This document shows positions 54,068 through 62,891 of a stretch of DNA of 64,000 bases, in pieces. The DNA is taken from assembly GCA_017883205.1 (NCBI GenBank), contig JADGNZ010000017.1, positions 1-64,000 on the forward strand. Direction: 5' to 3'. Source of the stretch: Thermoanaerobaculia bacterium (lineage in GTDB: Bacteria; Acidobacteriota; Thermoanaerobaculia; Gp7-AA8). Under the pieces are notes generated by a model. That model made no database searches. It saw nothing but the letters and a program-made list of their open reading frames with translations, and had not been told where the DNA came from. The position numbers and the translations under genes are program-made. Position 1 is the first letter of the stretch. Every line of letters starts with the position of its first letter.

Positions 54068-56155
54068 ATGGGCTCACGCGTTGTCATTGCCACGGTCCTC
54101 GCCCTTGGGATTCCTCTCGCGCTGGCAGCGCAATCGGCGACGCCCACGATCCAGCAGCCGAAGTCGATCGGTGAGGTAACGCTCTTCGGCGAGGAGCAGA
54201 TCAAGGTCGAAGCCTCCACCAAGACCGAGATCCCTATCTCGAAAGCGCCGAGCGCCGTCACGGTCGTGACCGCGAAACAGATTCAGGAATCCGGCGCGCG
54301 CACCGTCCCCGATCTGCTGCGCCTCGTGGCCGGCGTCAACGTCCGCTGGAATCCGATGGTGCAGACGATCGACATCCGCGGCTTCGGCGAGAACCCTTTT
54401 TCCAATCGCATCCTGCTGCTCATCGACGGCTCGCCCTACAACTCCGGCGACACCGGCGGGCTGCCGCTCAGCCCGGCCTTCGATTTCTTTCCCGTCCAGA
54501 ACATCAAGCGGGTGGAGGTTGTGCGCGGACCGGGATCGTCGCTGTACGGCGAGAACGCGTTCTGGGGCGTGATCAACATCGTGACGCTTTCCGGCGACGA
54601 TCTCGCCGGCGGCGACGTGCAGCTTTACGGCGGGAGCCGGACGACGGGGGAAGTGAGCGCGCAGTTTGGGCAACGATTCAGCCGCGGCTCGATCCTCGGT
54701 GCTGTGCGCTTCCTGCAGACGATGTTCCCCGAGCAGTTCTGGATGGACGACCGCTCGAAGTTCCGCGCGTCGGACGTTTTCCTTAAGGCTTCCCTTGGCG
54801 ACTGGCAGTTCTCCGGATACCGTCACGATGATCATCTCGAGGGTTTCCAGGAGCTATTTCCTTCCGAGGCCGGATTGCCGCCGACAGCAGGCTTCCGCTC
54901 TGCTCATGCGTTGAAGCAGAACCTGGATACCGCGAATATCAAGTACAAGCACGCGCCCGCCAATGCGCCGGTCACGTATTCGGCCGACTTCTCCTGGGCG
55001 CACCGCTTTGGCATGCACTGCGCTGGTTGCCATGCCGCGGCCCAGGAGCCTGCGTTCGCCAAACCTGCCGATCATGGATACCAGGCCATCGGCGATTTCC
55101 GCGTGGGATTGCACATGATCCCAGGCCACGACATCCTGGTGGGCACGGAAGCACGTCGTCTCGACCGCGCCGATCACAAGGCCGAGCTTGCCCCCGACGC
55201 CAGCGTCGTGACCGGATACAACAAGGTCGCCATCTACGCGCAGGATCAGTTCGATGCCGTCAAGAACCTGCTGCGCGTCGTCGCCGGCGTGCGCTACGAC
55301 GACAAGACGAAACTGTTCGCCTCCAAGACCTCTCCTCGTCTTTCGCTCGTCTACACCCCGAACGATCGACTGGTCGTCCGCGGCGGCTACTCCACGGCGT
55401 TTCGTTTTCCGACGTTCAGCGAGCTTTACCAGGACAGCAATTTCTTCACCGTCACTACGCAGATCGGGATCCCGGCGTTCCCGCTCTCCATGTTCAAACC
55501 GAATCCGAACCTCAACCCGGAGGAAATCAGCACCTTCGAGCTGGGAGGCGAGTACCAGATTTCACCGACCGTATCGATGAAAGCTGACCTCTATCGCTCA
55601 CGCCTTCACAATTTCATCGTCGTCGTGCAGCGGTTCAACCCGCCACCAGCGACGCCGACTCTCGGTTGGGAGAACCAGCCGGCCGACGCGCGCATTACCG
55701 GCGGCGAGCTCGAGTTGCGGTCGAATTTTGCGCAACGCGTGACCGGTTTCGTGAACTGGTCGCATCAGTCCGAATCCCAGATGGGAACTGGTGTCGATTC
55801 GAGCGGCAACCCCTTCGAGTTCGTCTACTCGCCGAAAGACAAGGTCAACCTCGGCGCGTACGGAGGGCCGGTCAATGGAGTACGGGGAGCACTCGAAATC
55901 GCCTGGCGTGGCAGCTACACCGCGCCTCGCGACTGGTTCTTCATCCGATCCGGCTTCACGAGCTTCGCTACGAAGCCGCTGCCGTCCTACGCGCTCGTCA
56001 ACGCCCGTGTCAGCTACGACATCCCGAACACGCGCCTTCGCGCCACGATCTTCGGCAACAACCTGCTGAACAAGCGGCCGGAGGAGACCATGGTCGGCGT
56101 CGTGAACCGGTTGGCTGGGCGGGAGTTTTTCGGACAGATGGAGATGCGGTTCTGA
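54068..56155 (+). CDS. TonB-dependent receptor with an internal CxxCH motif
   Basis: 695 residues with a signal peptide (MGSRVVIATVLALGIPLALA). A plug domain (about 45-160: SAVTVVTAKQIQESGARTVP, IDIRGFGENPFSNRILLLID, VEVVRGPGSSLYGENAFWGV) precedes a 22-strand-type barrel ending with an aromatic C-terminus (EFFGQMEMRF). This type imports siderophores, vitamin B12, metals or oligomers using TonB energy. Residues 318-322 are CAGCH within HRFGMHCAGCHAAAQEP, in an apparent loop; CxxCH is the c-type haem attachment motif. No transport partners are adjacent, so the ligand is unknown. GAGGTGG precedes the ATG. Confidence 0.9.
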   Translation: MGSRVVIATVLALGIPLALAAQSATPTIQQPKSIGEVTLFGEEQIKVEASTKTEIPISKAPSAVTVVTAKQIQESGARTVPDLLRLVAGVNVRWNPMVQTIDIRGFGENPFSNRILLLIDGSPYNSGDTGGLPLSPAFDFFPVQNIKRVEVVRGPGSSLYGENAFWGVINIVTLSGDDLAGGDVQLYGGSRTTGEVSAQFGQRFSRGSILGAVRFLQTMFPEQFWMDDRSKFRASDVFLKASLGDWQFSGYRHDDHLEGFQELFPSEAGLPPTAGFRSAHALKQNLDTANIKYKHAPANAPVTYSADFSWAHRFGMHCAGCHAAAQEPAFAKPADHGYQAIGDFRVGLHMIPGHDILVGTEARRLDRADHKAELAPDASVVTGYNKVAIYAQDQFDAVKNLLRVVAGVRYDDKTKLFASKTSPRLSLVYTPNDRLVVRGGYSTAFRFPTFSELYQDSNFFTVTTQIGIPAFPLSMFKPNPNLNPEEISTFELGGEYQISPTVSMKADLYRSRLHNFIVVVQRFNPPPATPTLGWENQPADARITGGELELRSNFAQRVTGFVNWSHQSESQMGTGVDSSGNPFEFVYSPKDKVNLGAYGGPVNGVRGALEIAWRGSYTAPRDWFFIRSGFTSFATKPLPSYALVNARVSYDIPNTRLRATIFGNNLLNKRPEETMVGVVNRLAGREFFGQMEMRF

Positions 56156-56242
56156 GCGTGATTTCCTGAGATTGACTATTCTTCTTCGAGCACGGGCACC
56201 GACGCCCTCCTTGTCAAACTCGATTTTCGAATGCGCGGTGAC

Positions 56243-56361
56243 GGCGGCGAGACGCCGCCAAGCCAGCCGGCGAGGACGCCAGCGTTCCATCCGCCTGTGG
56301 CGCGCCTTGAGCCGGCGGAACGCTGGCGTCCCGCCGGCTGGCCAGGCGGCGTCTCGCCGCC
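56243..56361. repeat. Four-hairpin REPIN-like cluster, ~50-base inverted arms
   Basis: GGCGGCG-AGA-CGCCGCC (56243-56259), GGCG-AGGA-CGCC (56269-56280), GGCG-TCC-CGCC (56325-56335) and GGCGGCG-TCT-CGCCGCC (56345-56361). The two halves also pair with each other over about 50 bases, including CAGCGTTCC and its complement, with an 18-base central loop. Confidence 0.8.
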
Positions 56362-56499
56362 TACCGCGGGTCGAAGCGCGGCTCCAGCGGCTCACGACGA
56401 CAGCACTCTTCACCGCACACGCTTGGTGCGCTTCCTTGCTCCACCTCTTCCTTCTTTGGAGTGAAAGGGCTCAATCTTATGAGCGTGAGAAATGCGGGC

Positions 56500-56505
56500 T
56501 AGAAT
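56500..56505 (+). promoter_or_regulatory. Putative -10 box upstream of the fabG-like unit
   Basis: TAGAAT, 9 bases before the ATG of a 25-codon leader frame (56515). It implies a leaderless transcript starting with that small frame. Confidence 0.45.
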
Positions 56506-56514
56506 CCGCCCACC

Positions 56515-56592
56515 ATGGCCAACGAGATTGACGCGCTGCTCCAGGAACATCGCTCTCGCGGTCTAGTGGTTACGGGGTTGCGGGGTGTCTGA
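56515..56592 (+). CDS. Possible 25-residue leader peptide overlapping fabG
   Basis: ATG 56515 opens MANEIDALLQEHRSRGLVVT and five more residues, stopping at TGA 56590-56592, eight bases into the reductase gene, in another frame. It begins 9 bases after a TAGAAT box, while the reductase GTG lacks a good ribosome-binding site. Translation of this frame could bring ribosomes to the GTG. It could instead be a remnant of a lost gene. The sequence matches no known leader peptide type. Confidence 0.35.
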   Translation: MANEIDALLQEHRSRGLVVTGLRGV

Positions 56593-57322
56593 GCTCGCCG
56601 CCCGCGAGACCGCGCAACCGGCAGACTGCAAGACAGCGCTCATCACCGGCGGCGCCCGCGGCATCGGCCGTGCGCTCGTCGAGCGTCTCATGCGCGACGG
56701 CTGGAACGTCGCCTTCACCTACGTCAGCTCGACGGAGCTCCCGGAGGGATTCGCGATGCAGGGCGATGTGCGCGATTCCGCGCGCAACGAAGCGATCGTG
56801 GCCGAGGTCATCGCGAAGTTCGGATCGATCGACGCGCTCGTCAACAATGCCGGTGTTCGCCGCGATGCGCTTCTCTACAACATGACCGACAACGAGTGGC
56901 GCGAAGTGCTGCAGACGAACCTTGACGGCGCGATGTCGATGACCAAGGCTGTGCTGCCGTCGATGATGAAGCAGCGCAGAGGCGCCATCGTGAACGTCGC
57001 CTCGCTCAGCGGATTACACGGCGTCGCCGGCCAGACGAACTACGCCGCCGCAAAAGGCGCGCTCATCGCCCTCACCCGCTCGCTCGCGCGCGAGGTTGCC
57101 CGTAGCAACATCCGCGTGAACTGCATCGCCCCCGGCCTCGTCGACACCGACATGATCGCAACGCTCGATGCCGAGGTGAAGAAGGAGATGATCCGCGCAA
57201 TCCCGATGCGTCGGGCGGTGAAACCTTCGGAAGTGGCAGCAGCGATCGCGTTCATGCTGAGCGACGAGGCGAGCGCGATCACGGGGCAGGTGTTGTGCGT
57301 GGACGGGGGGACGTCGGCGTAG
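56585..57322 (+). CDS. fabG: FabG-like short-chain dehydrogenase/reductase
   Basis: 245 residues from GTG 56585. It shows the SDR cofactor motif TGGARGIGRALVERL (about residue 21), NNAG (structure and catalysis), catalytic Ser in NVASLSGLHG, and YAAAKGA with Tyr and Lys. The C-terminal MSDEASAITGQVLCVDGGTSA-like end (here LSDEASAITG) is typical of 3-oxoacyl-ACP reductase, which reduces 3-ketoacyl-ACP with NADPH in fatty acid synthesis. No other fatty acid genes lie beside it, so other substrates are possible. The poor ribosome-binding site and the overlapping leader frame suggest coupled translation. Confidence 0.88.
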   Translation: MSELAARETAQPADCKTALITGGARGIGRALVERLMRDGWNVAFTYVSSTELPEGFAMQGDVRDSARNEAIVAEVIAKFGSIDALVNNAGVRRDALLYNMTDNEWREVLQTNLDGAMSMTKAVLPSMMKQRRGAIVNVASLSGLHGVAGQTNYAAAKGALIALTRSLAREVARSNIRVNCIAPGLVDTDMIATLDAEVKKEMIRAIPMRRAVKPSEVAAAIAFMLSDEASAITGQVLCVDGGTSA

Positions 57323-57337
57323 GGAAGGTCGGCCTCG

Positions 57338-57730
57338 ATGAAGGAACTCTTCGTATTCGTTTCGGCCTCTACTTGCTTTCTCGTTCTTGCGGCTTGTGCT
57401 TCGAGCGCAGACAACTTCGGGTGCGCCTCAAGGGAGTGGCTGGCCGCTACCCCGGAATCCGGTCACGCTCAGTTGTCAGACATCAAGCCTCGATACCTCA
57501 AGCTGATTGCTCTTGATGGAATGCCGACGCTTCCCGAAGCGGCACGCGCCGGCGCTATGAAGTGGATTGACGATGAGATTGCCAGAGTCTCCGGCAAGCG
57601 CCAGTCCGGCGATGAACTGTGGCACTTCCGTGAAGAGAAGTGTGACCACTGCCAGTGGTATCGCGAGGGCTACGCGCTGATCCGCGGATGTGAAATCGTC
57701 GACGAGATCACCATAAGCGATGACATGTAA
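57338..57730 (+). CDS. Small putative lipoprotein, unknown
   Basis: 130 residues. The N-terminus ends in a lipobox (VLAACASS), so it should be lipidated and envelope-bound. The rest has no family I recognise; it includes a Cys pair, KCDHCQWYREGYALIRGC. It follows the reductase by 15 bases, so may be co-transcribed. A single GGAAGG lies about 10 bases before the ATG. Confidence 0.6.
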   Translation: MKELFVFVSASTCFLVLAACASSADNFGCASREWLAATPESGHAQLSDIKPRYLKLIALDGMPTLPEAARAGAMKWIDDEIARVSGKRQSGDELWHFREEKCDHCQWYREGYALIRGCEIVDEITISDDM

Positions 57731-57754
57731 GCTTCGAGTGTTGTCATCACCTCA

Positions 57755-57760
57755 TAGAAT
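57755..57760 (+). promoter_or_regulatory. Putative -10 box of the 72-residue gene
   Basis: TAGAAT, 8 bases before the ATG at 57769. Same arrangement as hemQ and pilD. Confidence 0.4.
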
Positions 57761-57768
57761 TCATCATT

Positions 57769-57987
57769 ATGGGCAGGTTGCTAGAGAAGGCATTTGAAGA
57801 AGCGTCGAAGCTGCCGGAAGCAGAGCAGGAAGCGGCTGGAGCGTGGCTTCTCGCCGAGCTCGAATCGGAACGGCGTTGGGACGACCTGTTTGCGAGGTCG
57901 CACGAGATTCTTGCGGAGATGGCCGCCGAAGCGATTCGCGAGGATGAGTTGGGCTTGACGGAAATTCTCGATCCGGACGAGATGTGA
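57769..57987 (+). CDS. Small acidic helical protein, antitoxin-like
   Basis: 72 residues: LPEAEQEAAGAWLLAELESE, RRWDDLFARSHEILAEMAAE and LTEILDPDEM. The pattern (LP..EQ, ELESE.RWD.LF, ...LDPDEM) is like the small antitoxins often paired with RelE/ParE-type toxins. No toxin gene follows; the next 80 bases before the protease gene show no reading frame of that kind. It is therefore an orphan or a protein of another function. Confidence in the family is low; the gene itself looks real. Confidence 0.6.
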   Translation: MGRLLEKAFEEASKLPEAEQEAAGAWLLAELESERRWDDLFARSHEILAEMAAEAIREDELGLTEILDPDEM

Positions 57988-58069
57988 AGGCTAAGCACGA
58001 CCGCTGCGCTCCAGATCTCGACTCCCAAAACTACTTCCGCAACCGTCCGTATCTCCGATCGGTATCATT

Positions 58070-58771
58070 ATGACGATCGACGCATCGACACCGTCGGAGC
58101 AGGTTCCCGAGTCCGACGATCGCATCCCCGCAGCCCTGCGCGGATTCGGTCCTCTTGGCATCGTCGCGATCCTCGTCATCCTCTTTGGCAACTCTCTGGT
58201 GCCTCCTCTCAGCGCCATTCTCGTGCTGGTCTGGATTGCCTGGTCGCGGACGCCATGGCGCGAGATCGGATTCGTACGGCCTGCGAGCTGGGTGAGGACT
58301 GTCGCGGTCGGCGTCGTGTTCGGCAGCGCGTTCAAGCTGCTCCTGAAGATGATCGTGATGCCTCTCCTCGGCGCCGATCCCGTCAACCACGCGTACCACT
58401 ACCTTGCCGGCAATCGGGCCGCGTTGCCGGGGATGATTTTCGCGATGATCGTTGTCGCGGGCTTCGGCGAAGAGACGGTGTTTCGAGGCTATCTCTTCGA
58501 GCGCTTCGGCAAGTTGTTTGGATCGAGCGTTTGGGCAAAGACGATCACCGTGCTGATCACGGCCCTATGGTTTGGAGCGGGCCACTACGCCGTGCAGGGG
58601 CTTGCGGGAGCGGAGCAGGCGGCGATCGTCGGACTCGTGTACGGAACGATCTTCGCCATCACGGGTCGGATCTGGATGCTGATGGTGGCGCATGCCGCCT
58701 TCGATCTGACGGCGCTGGCGATCATTTACTACGATCTCGAGACTGCGATTGCGCATCTCGTGTTCAAGTGA
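58070..58771 (+). CDS. CPBP family intramembrane glutamic protease
   Basis: 233 residues with several membrane helices. The CPBP/CAAX-protease motifs are EETVFRGYLFERFG (motif 1, about residue 138), FGAGHY (motif 2) and the final HAAFD (motif 3). Such enzymes cleave substrates inside the membrane; bacterial roles include maturing peptides and immunity to bacteriocins. Substrate unknown. It converges, with three bases between stop codons, on the pseudogene to its right. Confidence 0.85.
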   Translation: MTIDASTPSEQVPESDDRIPAALRGFGPLGIVAILVILFGNSLVPPLSAILVLVWIAWSRTPWREIGFVRPASWVRTVAVGVVFGSAFKLLLKMIVMPLLGADPVNHAYHYLAGNRAALPGMIFAMIVVAGFGEETVFRGYLFERFGKLFGSSVWAKTITVLITALWFGAGHYAVQGLAGAEQAAIVGLVYGTIFAITGRIWMLMVAHAAFDLTALAIIYYDLETAIAHLVFK

Positions 58772-58774
58772 GGC

Positions 58775-59191
58775 TTACCGCGGAACGAACACGCGATAGA
58801 TCAGCGCGGTGCCCACTCCCCAGACGCCGTTCACGATCGGGCCGATCGCCATCGTTTTCGGGTTCCAACCACCGGCGATCGGCATGTGCTTGAGTGGGGC
58901 GACGACCAGCCAGGCGACCAGCGTCGGGAAGATGGCGCCGAAGAGAATCGCGGCGAGCCAGAACGCGGAGCCGCGGCGGCGGTCGATCAACGGCATCATG
59001 ATCATTCCCCACACGCCGCCCCAGAATGAGAGGGAGATGACCGCGGGGATGCCGAACGGCGGGACCGGCTACATCGCCCACGCCCCGCGAGGCACGTAGC
59101 CGAAATTGTGGAGGAGCGCCACGACCGACTGGTGAAAGACGAGCGTGGCGACGAAGCCGGCGGCGAACGCGATGATCAGCCGTTTGGCCAT
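58775..59191 (-). pseudogene. Small membrane protein gene with an in-frame TAG stop
   Basis: A 139-codon frame from ATG 59191 to the stop at 58775 contains a single TAG at 59069-59071 (codon 41). Without it the protein reads MAKRLIIAFAAGFVATLVFH, then VPRGAWAM, [TAG], PVPPFGIPAVISLSFWGGVW, and on to FVPR with about four membrane helices. A single change from CAG (Gln) would create this stop. The rest of the frame is intact, so the mutation is recent, or it is a sequencing error. The family is unknown. It follows the UDP-glucuronate decarboxylase gene by three bases. Confidence 0.75.
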
Positions 59192-59194
59192 GAT

Positions 59195-60127
59195 CTACAG
59201 GACCCTTCGAAAGTAATCGATTGTCTTCGTGAGCCCCTCATCGAGAGGCACGCGCGGCTCCCAGCCGAGAAGTGTACGAGCTTTCGTGATGTCAGGCCGT
59301 CGAATTTTCGGATCATCCTCCGGGAGAGGCTTGAACTCGATCGGTGCGTTGCTCCCCGTCAGCCGCTTGATCTCCTCGGCGAACTGCAGCACGGTCATCT
59401 CGTTCGGATTGCCGATGTTCGTCGGGTTGATTTCATCCGACATCAGCAGCCGGTAGATGCCTTCGATGAGATCGGTGACGAAGCAGAACGACCGCGTCTG
59501 CGAGCCGTCGCCGAAGACGGTCAACGGCTCGTTACGCAGTGCCTGCGAGATGAACGCCGGCACGACGCGTCCGTCTTTGATGCGCATCCGTGGACCGTAC
59601 GTGTTGAAGATCCGCACGATGCGTGTCTGCACGCCATGGAAGCGGTGATACGCCATCGTCATCGCCTCGGCGAACCGTTTCGCTTCGTCGTATACACCGC
59701 GCGGCCCGACCGGATTCACGTTGCCCCAGTAATCCTCTCTCTGCGGATGCACGAGCGGGTCGCCATACACCTCGGACGTCGACGCGATGAGGTAGCGCGC
59801 CCCTTTGTCCTTGGCCACGCCGAGCGTTTTGTGTGTGCCCAGCGAGCCGACTTTCAGCGTCTGGATCGGCTTCTCGAGGTAGTCGATCGGACTGGCGGGG
59901 GAGGCGAAGTGCAGCACGTAGTCGAGCGGACCGTCGATGTGAATGTAGTTCGTGACGTCGTACTTCACGAAGGAGAATCCCTCGCGGCCGATGAGGTGTT
60001 GGATGTTGGCGGGATTGCCGGTGATGAAGTTGTCGATGCAGATCACTTCATGACCGCGCTCGAGAAAGAGCTCGCAAAGGTGTGACCCCAGGAAACCGGC
60101 GCCGCCGGTGATGAGCGCACGACCCAT
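59195..60127 (-). CDS. UDP-glucuronate decarboxylase (UDP-xylose synthase)
   Basis: 310 residues from ATG 60127. Extended SDR: the NAD motif [20 protein letters not shown] at the start; active site STSEVYGDP and YDEAKRFAE (Tyr and Lys); and [20 protein letters not shown], typical of the UXS branch. It converts UDP-glucuronate to UDP-xylose. The gene overlaps UDP-glucose dehydrogenase, its substrate supplier, at TGATG, which supports the assignment. Products feed polysaccharide synthesis. Confidence 0.92.
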   Translation of the reverse strand: MGRALITGGAGFLGSHLCELFLERGHEVICIDNFITGNPANIQHLIGREGFSFVKYDVTNYIHIDGPLDYVLHFASPASPIDYLEKPIQTLKVGSLGTHKTLGVAKDKGARYLIASTSEVYGDPLVHPQREDYWGNVNPVGPRGVYDEAKRFAEAMTMAYHRFHGVQTRIVRIFNTYGPRMRIKDGRVVPAFISQALRNEPLTVFGDGSQTRSFCFVTDLIEGIYRLLMSDEINPTNIGNPNEMTVLQFAEEIKRLTGSNAPIEFKPLPEDDPKIRRPDITKARTLLGWEPRVPLDEGLTKTIDYFRRVL

Positions 60128-61452
60128 CAAACGCGCTCCCGGACGCGGATGTCTTCGCTGCGGCCGACCGAGATGTACGTGAAGCCCTCCGCTTTCATCC
60201 GCTGCGGATCGTAGACATTGCGCAGATCGATGATCAACGGCTGCTTGAGCAGCTTCTTGATTCGCTCCAGCTTGAGTGCGCGAAACTCGTTCCACTCCGT
60301 CGCGATCACGAGCGCGTCGGCGCCATCAGCGGTCTCGTAGGCATCGCCGCAGTAGATGACATTCTCGAAGATCTTCTTCGAGTTCTCGATCGCGCCCGGG
60401 TCGTACGCACGGATCACCGCGCCCTTCTCCTGGAGGCCTTTGATGAGCGGGATCGTCGGCGAGTCGCGCATGTCGTCGGTCTCGGGCTTGAACGCAAGGC
60501 CGAGGATGGCGACCGTCTTGCCACGAACATCGCCGATTGCATCGACGACTTTGCCGACCATGCGCTGCTTGATGTTCTTGTTGACGCGAAGTACCGCTTC
60601 GATGATCTCGAACTCGTAGCCGTATTGCCGTGCGATGTCGGCGACAGCTGACGTGTCCTTCGGAAAACAGGAGCCGCCGAAGCCGGGGCCGGCCTGCAGG
60701 AACTTCGGACCGATGCGCGAGTCGAGGCCCATACCGCGCGCGACATCCTGTACGTTGGCACCGAGGAGCTCGCACATCACGGCGACCTCATTGATGAACG
60801 AGATCTTCGTGGCCAGGAATCCGTTCGCGGCGTACTTGATCAGCTCCGACGATTCGACATTCGTCACGACGAACGGAATCTCGAGCGAGTGCAGCGGTGC
60901 GTAGATCTCTTTCATCAGTGCGATCGACTCTTTGTCGGACGCTCCGATGACGACGCGGTCGGGCTTGAGGAAGTCTTCGATGGCCGATCCCTCGCGCAGG
61001 AACTCGGGATTCGAAACGACGGAGCCTTTGTGGCCGTTGCCGGATTCATCGAGGATGCGCTCGATCAGGCGGCCCGTGCCGATGGGAACCGTCGATTTCG
61101 TGATGACGAGCTTCGGCCCGTTCATGTGCTGCGCGATCGTGCGGGCAACATCCTCGACGTAGCGAAGATCGGCCGCGCCATTTGCCTTCGGCGGTGTGCC
61201 AACCGCGATGAAGATGGCACGACAGTGCCGGATGGCCTCCGCCAGATCGATGGAGAAGCGAAGGCGCTTCTCATGAACGTTACGCTCAACGATCTTGTCC
61301 AGACCCGGCTCGTAGATCGGAATCAGGCCATTGTTGAGGGCGTCGATTTTCGCCGGGTCGATGTCGCAGCAGATGACGTCGTTGCCAAAGTCGGCCAGAC
61401 CGGCTCCGGTTACGAGCCCGACGTAGCCCGTTCCGATGACTGCAATTTCCAA
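60127..61452 (-). CDS. ugd: UDP-glucose 6-dehydrogenase
   Basis: 441 residues from TTG 61452, with GGAGG 8 bases upstream. The NAD-binding start [38 protein letters not shown] and the catalytic Cys in [13 protein letters not shown] are all present, and [14 protein letters not shown] is the C-terminal family motif. It oxidises UDP-glucose twice to UDP-glucuronate. The next gene uses that product. Its length is usual. Confidence 0.95.
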   Translation of the reverse strand: MEIAVIGTGYVGLVTGAGLADFGNDVICCDIDPAKIDALNNGLIPIYEPGLDKIVERNVHEKRLRFSIDLAEAIRHCRAIFIAVGTPPKANGAADLRYVEDVARTIAQHMNGPKLVITKSTVPIGTGRLIERILDESGNGHKGSVVSNPEFLREGSAIEDFLKPDRVVIGASDKESIALMKEIYAPLHSLEIPFVVTNVESSELIKYAANGFLATKISFINEVAVMCELLGANVQDVARGMGLDSRIGPKFLQAGPGFGGSCFPKDTSAVADIARQYGYEFEIIEAVLRVNKNIKQRMVGKVVDAIGDVRGKTVAILGLAFKPETDDMRDSPTIPLIKGLQEKGAVIRAYDPGAIENSKKIFENVIYCGDAYETADGADALVIATEWNEFRALKLERIKKLLKQPLIIDLRNVYDPQRMKAEGFTYISVGRSEDIRVRERV

Positions 61453-61546
61453 GTGGGAGTCCTCCGGAAAATAGTGCGCGAATGCGCGGCGCGCGATCGT
61501 ATCACGCAGGTTTGCGCAGAGCCGCTGCGGGCGGCTCTGTGCTCGG

Positions 61547-62854
61547 TTAGTAAGGCGGCGCGGTTGACGTCGTCAACGTTGTGGTTGGGCTCGTTGTCGT
61601 CGCCGGCGCCGTGCCTGTGACGGGAGGAACGTCCGGCACAGGCGTTTCACTCTTCGGTGCAGGAACCGGTTTGACATCCGGCGGCGGCGCGGCGCCGGGA
61701 GACTTCGACTCCGTGTTGTAGCGCTTCTGGATCCCGCTCTGTTGCCGGTTGCGGATCAGCCAGCGAAGGAGTTTCGATTCGTTGATGCCGATGAGAATGT
61801 CGTTCACCGACTCGTAGACGGACGGGTCGCTGATCAACTTGCCGGCGGTCCCTTCGCCGCGATTCACTTTCGCTACCGTGTCGTTGAGCTGTTTCAGCAG
61901 GCCGGTGAATTCCGTGAGTGCCTGATCGCCATACGCTTTGTCGTTCATCAGCCGCGGCACGAGTCCCTGACCGTTCTGGTAGGAGGAGGTGAGCGCGGCG
62001 AGATTCGCGGAGGTGACGCGAAGATTGTCGACGAGATCGAAGACTTTCTTTTTCCCCTCGGGGTCGTTGAGAAGAGCAGGAATGGTTCCCTGTCCCGTCT
62101 TCAGGCTTCCTTCCACGCTGGCGACGAGACCCTGCAGCGAGCGCGCGGTTTCCTGGAGCGAGCCGGTGAGCTGCGCGGCGTAGGCGTCGTCATACACGAG
62201 CTTGCCGACCAATCCCTTGCCGCTCTCGACATGCGCGAGGATGGCGTTGGTCTTGTTCAACGTGGTCAGGAATGTGTCGGTGAGGCGCTGCTTCGTCTCC
62301 GGCGTCGAAGTCAGCTCGCCGATCAGTCCTTCTCCGCGGTCGACGCGGCCGAGGACGTTTTTCAGCGAGTAGGAGATCTGGACGAAGTTGTCGACGAGAT
62401 CCTCGCCCGATGAGATGAGCTGATCGACGTTCGTCTGCCGCGCTGCCGGAATGAGGGAGCCTGGTTCAACGGCGTCGAACTTGGGGCTGCCCGCGGAAAT
62501 ATCGATGTAGCTGTCGCCGCCGAGCAGGCCGAGCTTCTTCAGACGGGCGCGGGAGTCGGTGCGGATACGCTCGGCGTACTTCTTGTCGACCATCAACTCG
62601 ATGTCGACGTCGTGCATCTTCGGGTCATACGGAAGGGTGATGTCTTTGATGACGCCGACCGTCACGCCCGAGATCTTGACTGGGTTTCCCTCGGCCAGAC
62701 CAGTCACGTTGTCGAGGCGGACTTTGTACTCGTTCTTGCGCGAGAAGATCTTCTGTTCCGAGCCGATCAGAAAGATGAAGATCATCAGCACGACCAGCGT
62801 GACTGCGACCAGAAGCCCCACTCGGATCGTTTTTTCTTTCGGTTTGGTTGCCAT
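61547..62854 (-). CDS. mlaD: MlaD/Mce-type lipid transport protein with long C-terminal tail
   Basis: 435 residues. One membrane helix near the N-terminus (VGLLVAVTLVVLMIFIFLIG) is followed by the MCE domain (YKVRLDNVTGLAEGNPVKIS, GVTVGVIKDI, RARLKKLGLLGGDSYIDIS). A long helical region (about 140-380) and a Pro/Thr-rich tail make it much longer than E. coli MlaD (183 residues), as in Mce-like proteins of other phyla. It belongs to the ABC complex moving lipids between membranes. It lies 37 bases after mlaF. Confidence 0.88.
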   Translation of the reverse strand: MATKPKEKTIRVGLLVAVTLVVLMIFIFLIGSEQKIFSRKNEYKVRLDNVTGLAEGNPVKISGVTVGVIKDITLPYDPKMHDVDIELMVDKKYAERIRTDSRARLKKLGLLGGDSYIDISAGSPKFDAVEPGSLIPAARQTNVDQLISSGEDLVDNFVQISYSLKNVLGRVDRGEGLIGELTSTPETKQRLTDTFLTTLNKTNAILAHVESGKGLVGKLVYDDAYAAQLTGSLQETARSLQGLVASVEGSLKTGQGTIPALLNDPEGKKKVFDLVDNLRVTSANLAALTSSYQNGQGLVPRLMNDKAYGDQALTEFTGLLKQLNDTVAKVNRGEGTAGKLISDPSVYESVNDILIGINESKLLRWLIRNRQQSGIQKRYNTESKSPGAAPPPDVKPVPAPKSETPVPDVPPVTGTAPATTTSPTTTLTTSTAPPY

Positions 62855-62891
62855 CGTTTCGTACCGAACGGTTTTCCTTCGTTGTGAGATT

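Larger units (their letters stand above)
56156..56514. other. 359-base intergenic region with the largest hairpin cluster
   Basis: No gene is seen. Most of the space is the inverted-repeat cluster at 56243-56361; the rest leads into the promoter-like TAGAAT at 56500-56505. Confidence 0.6.
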
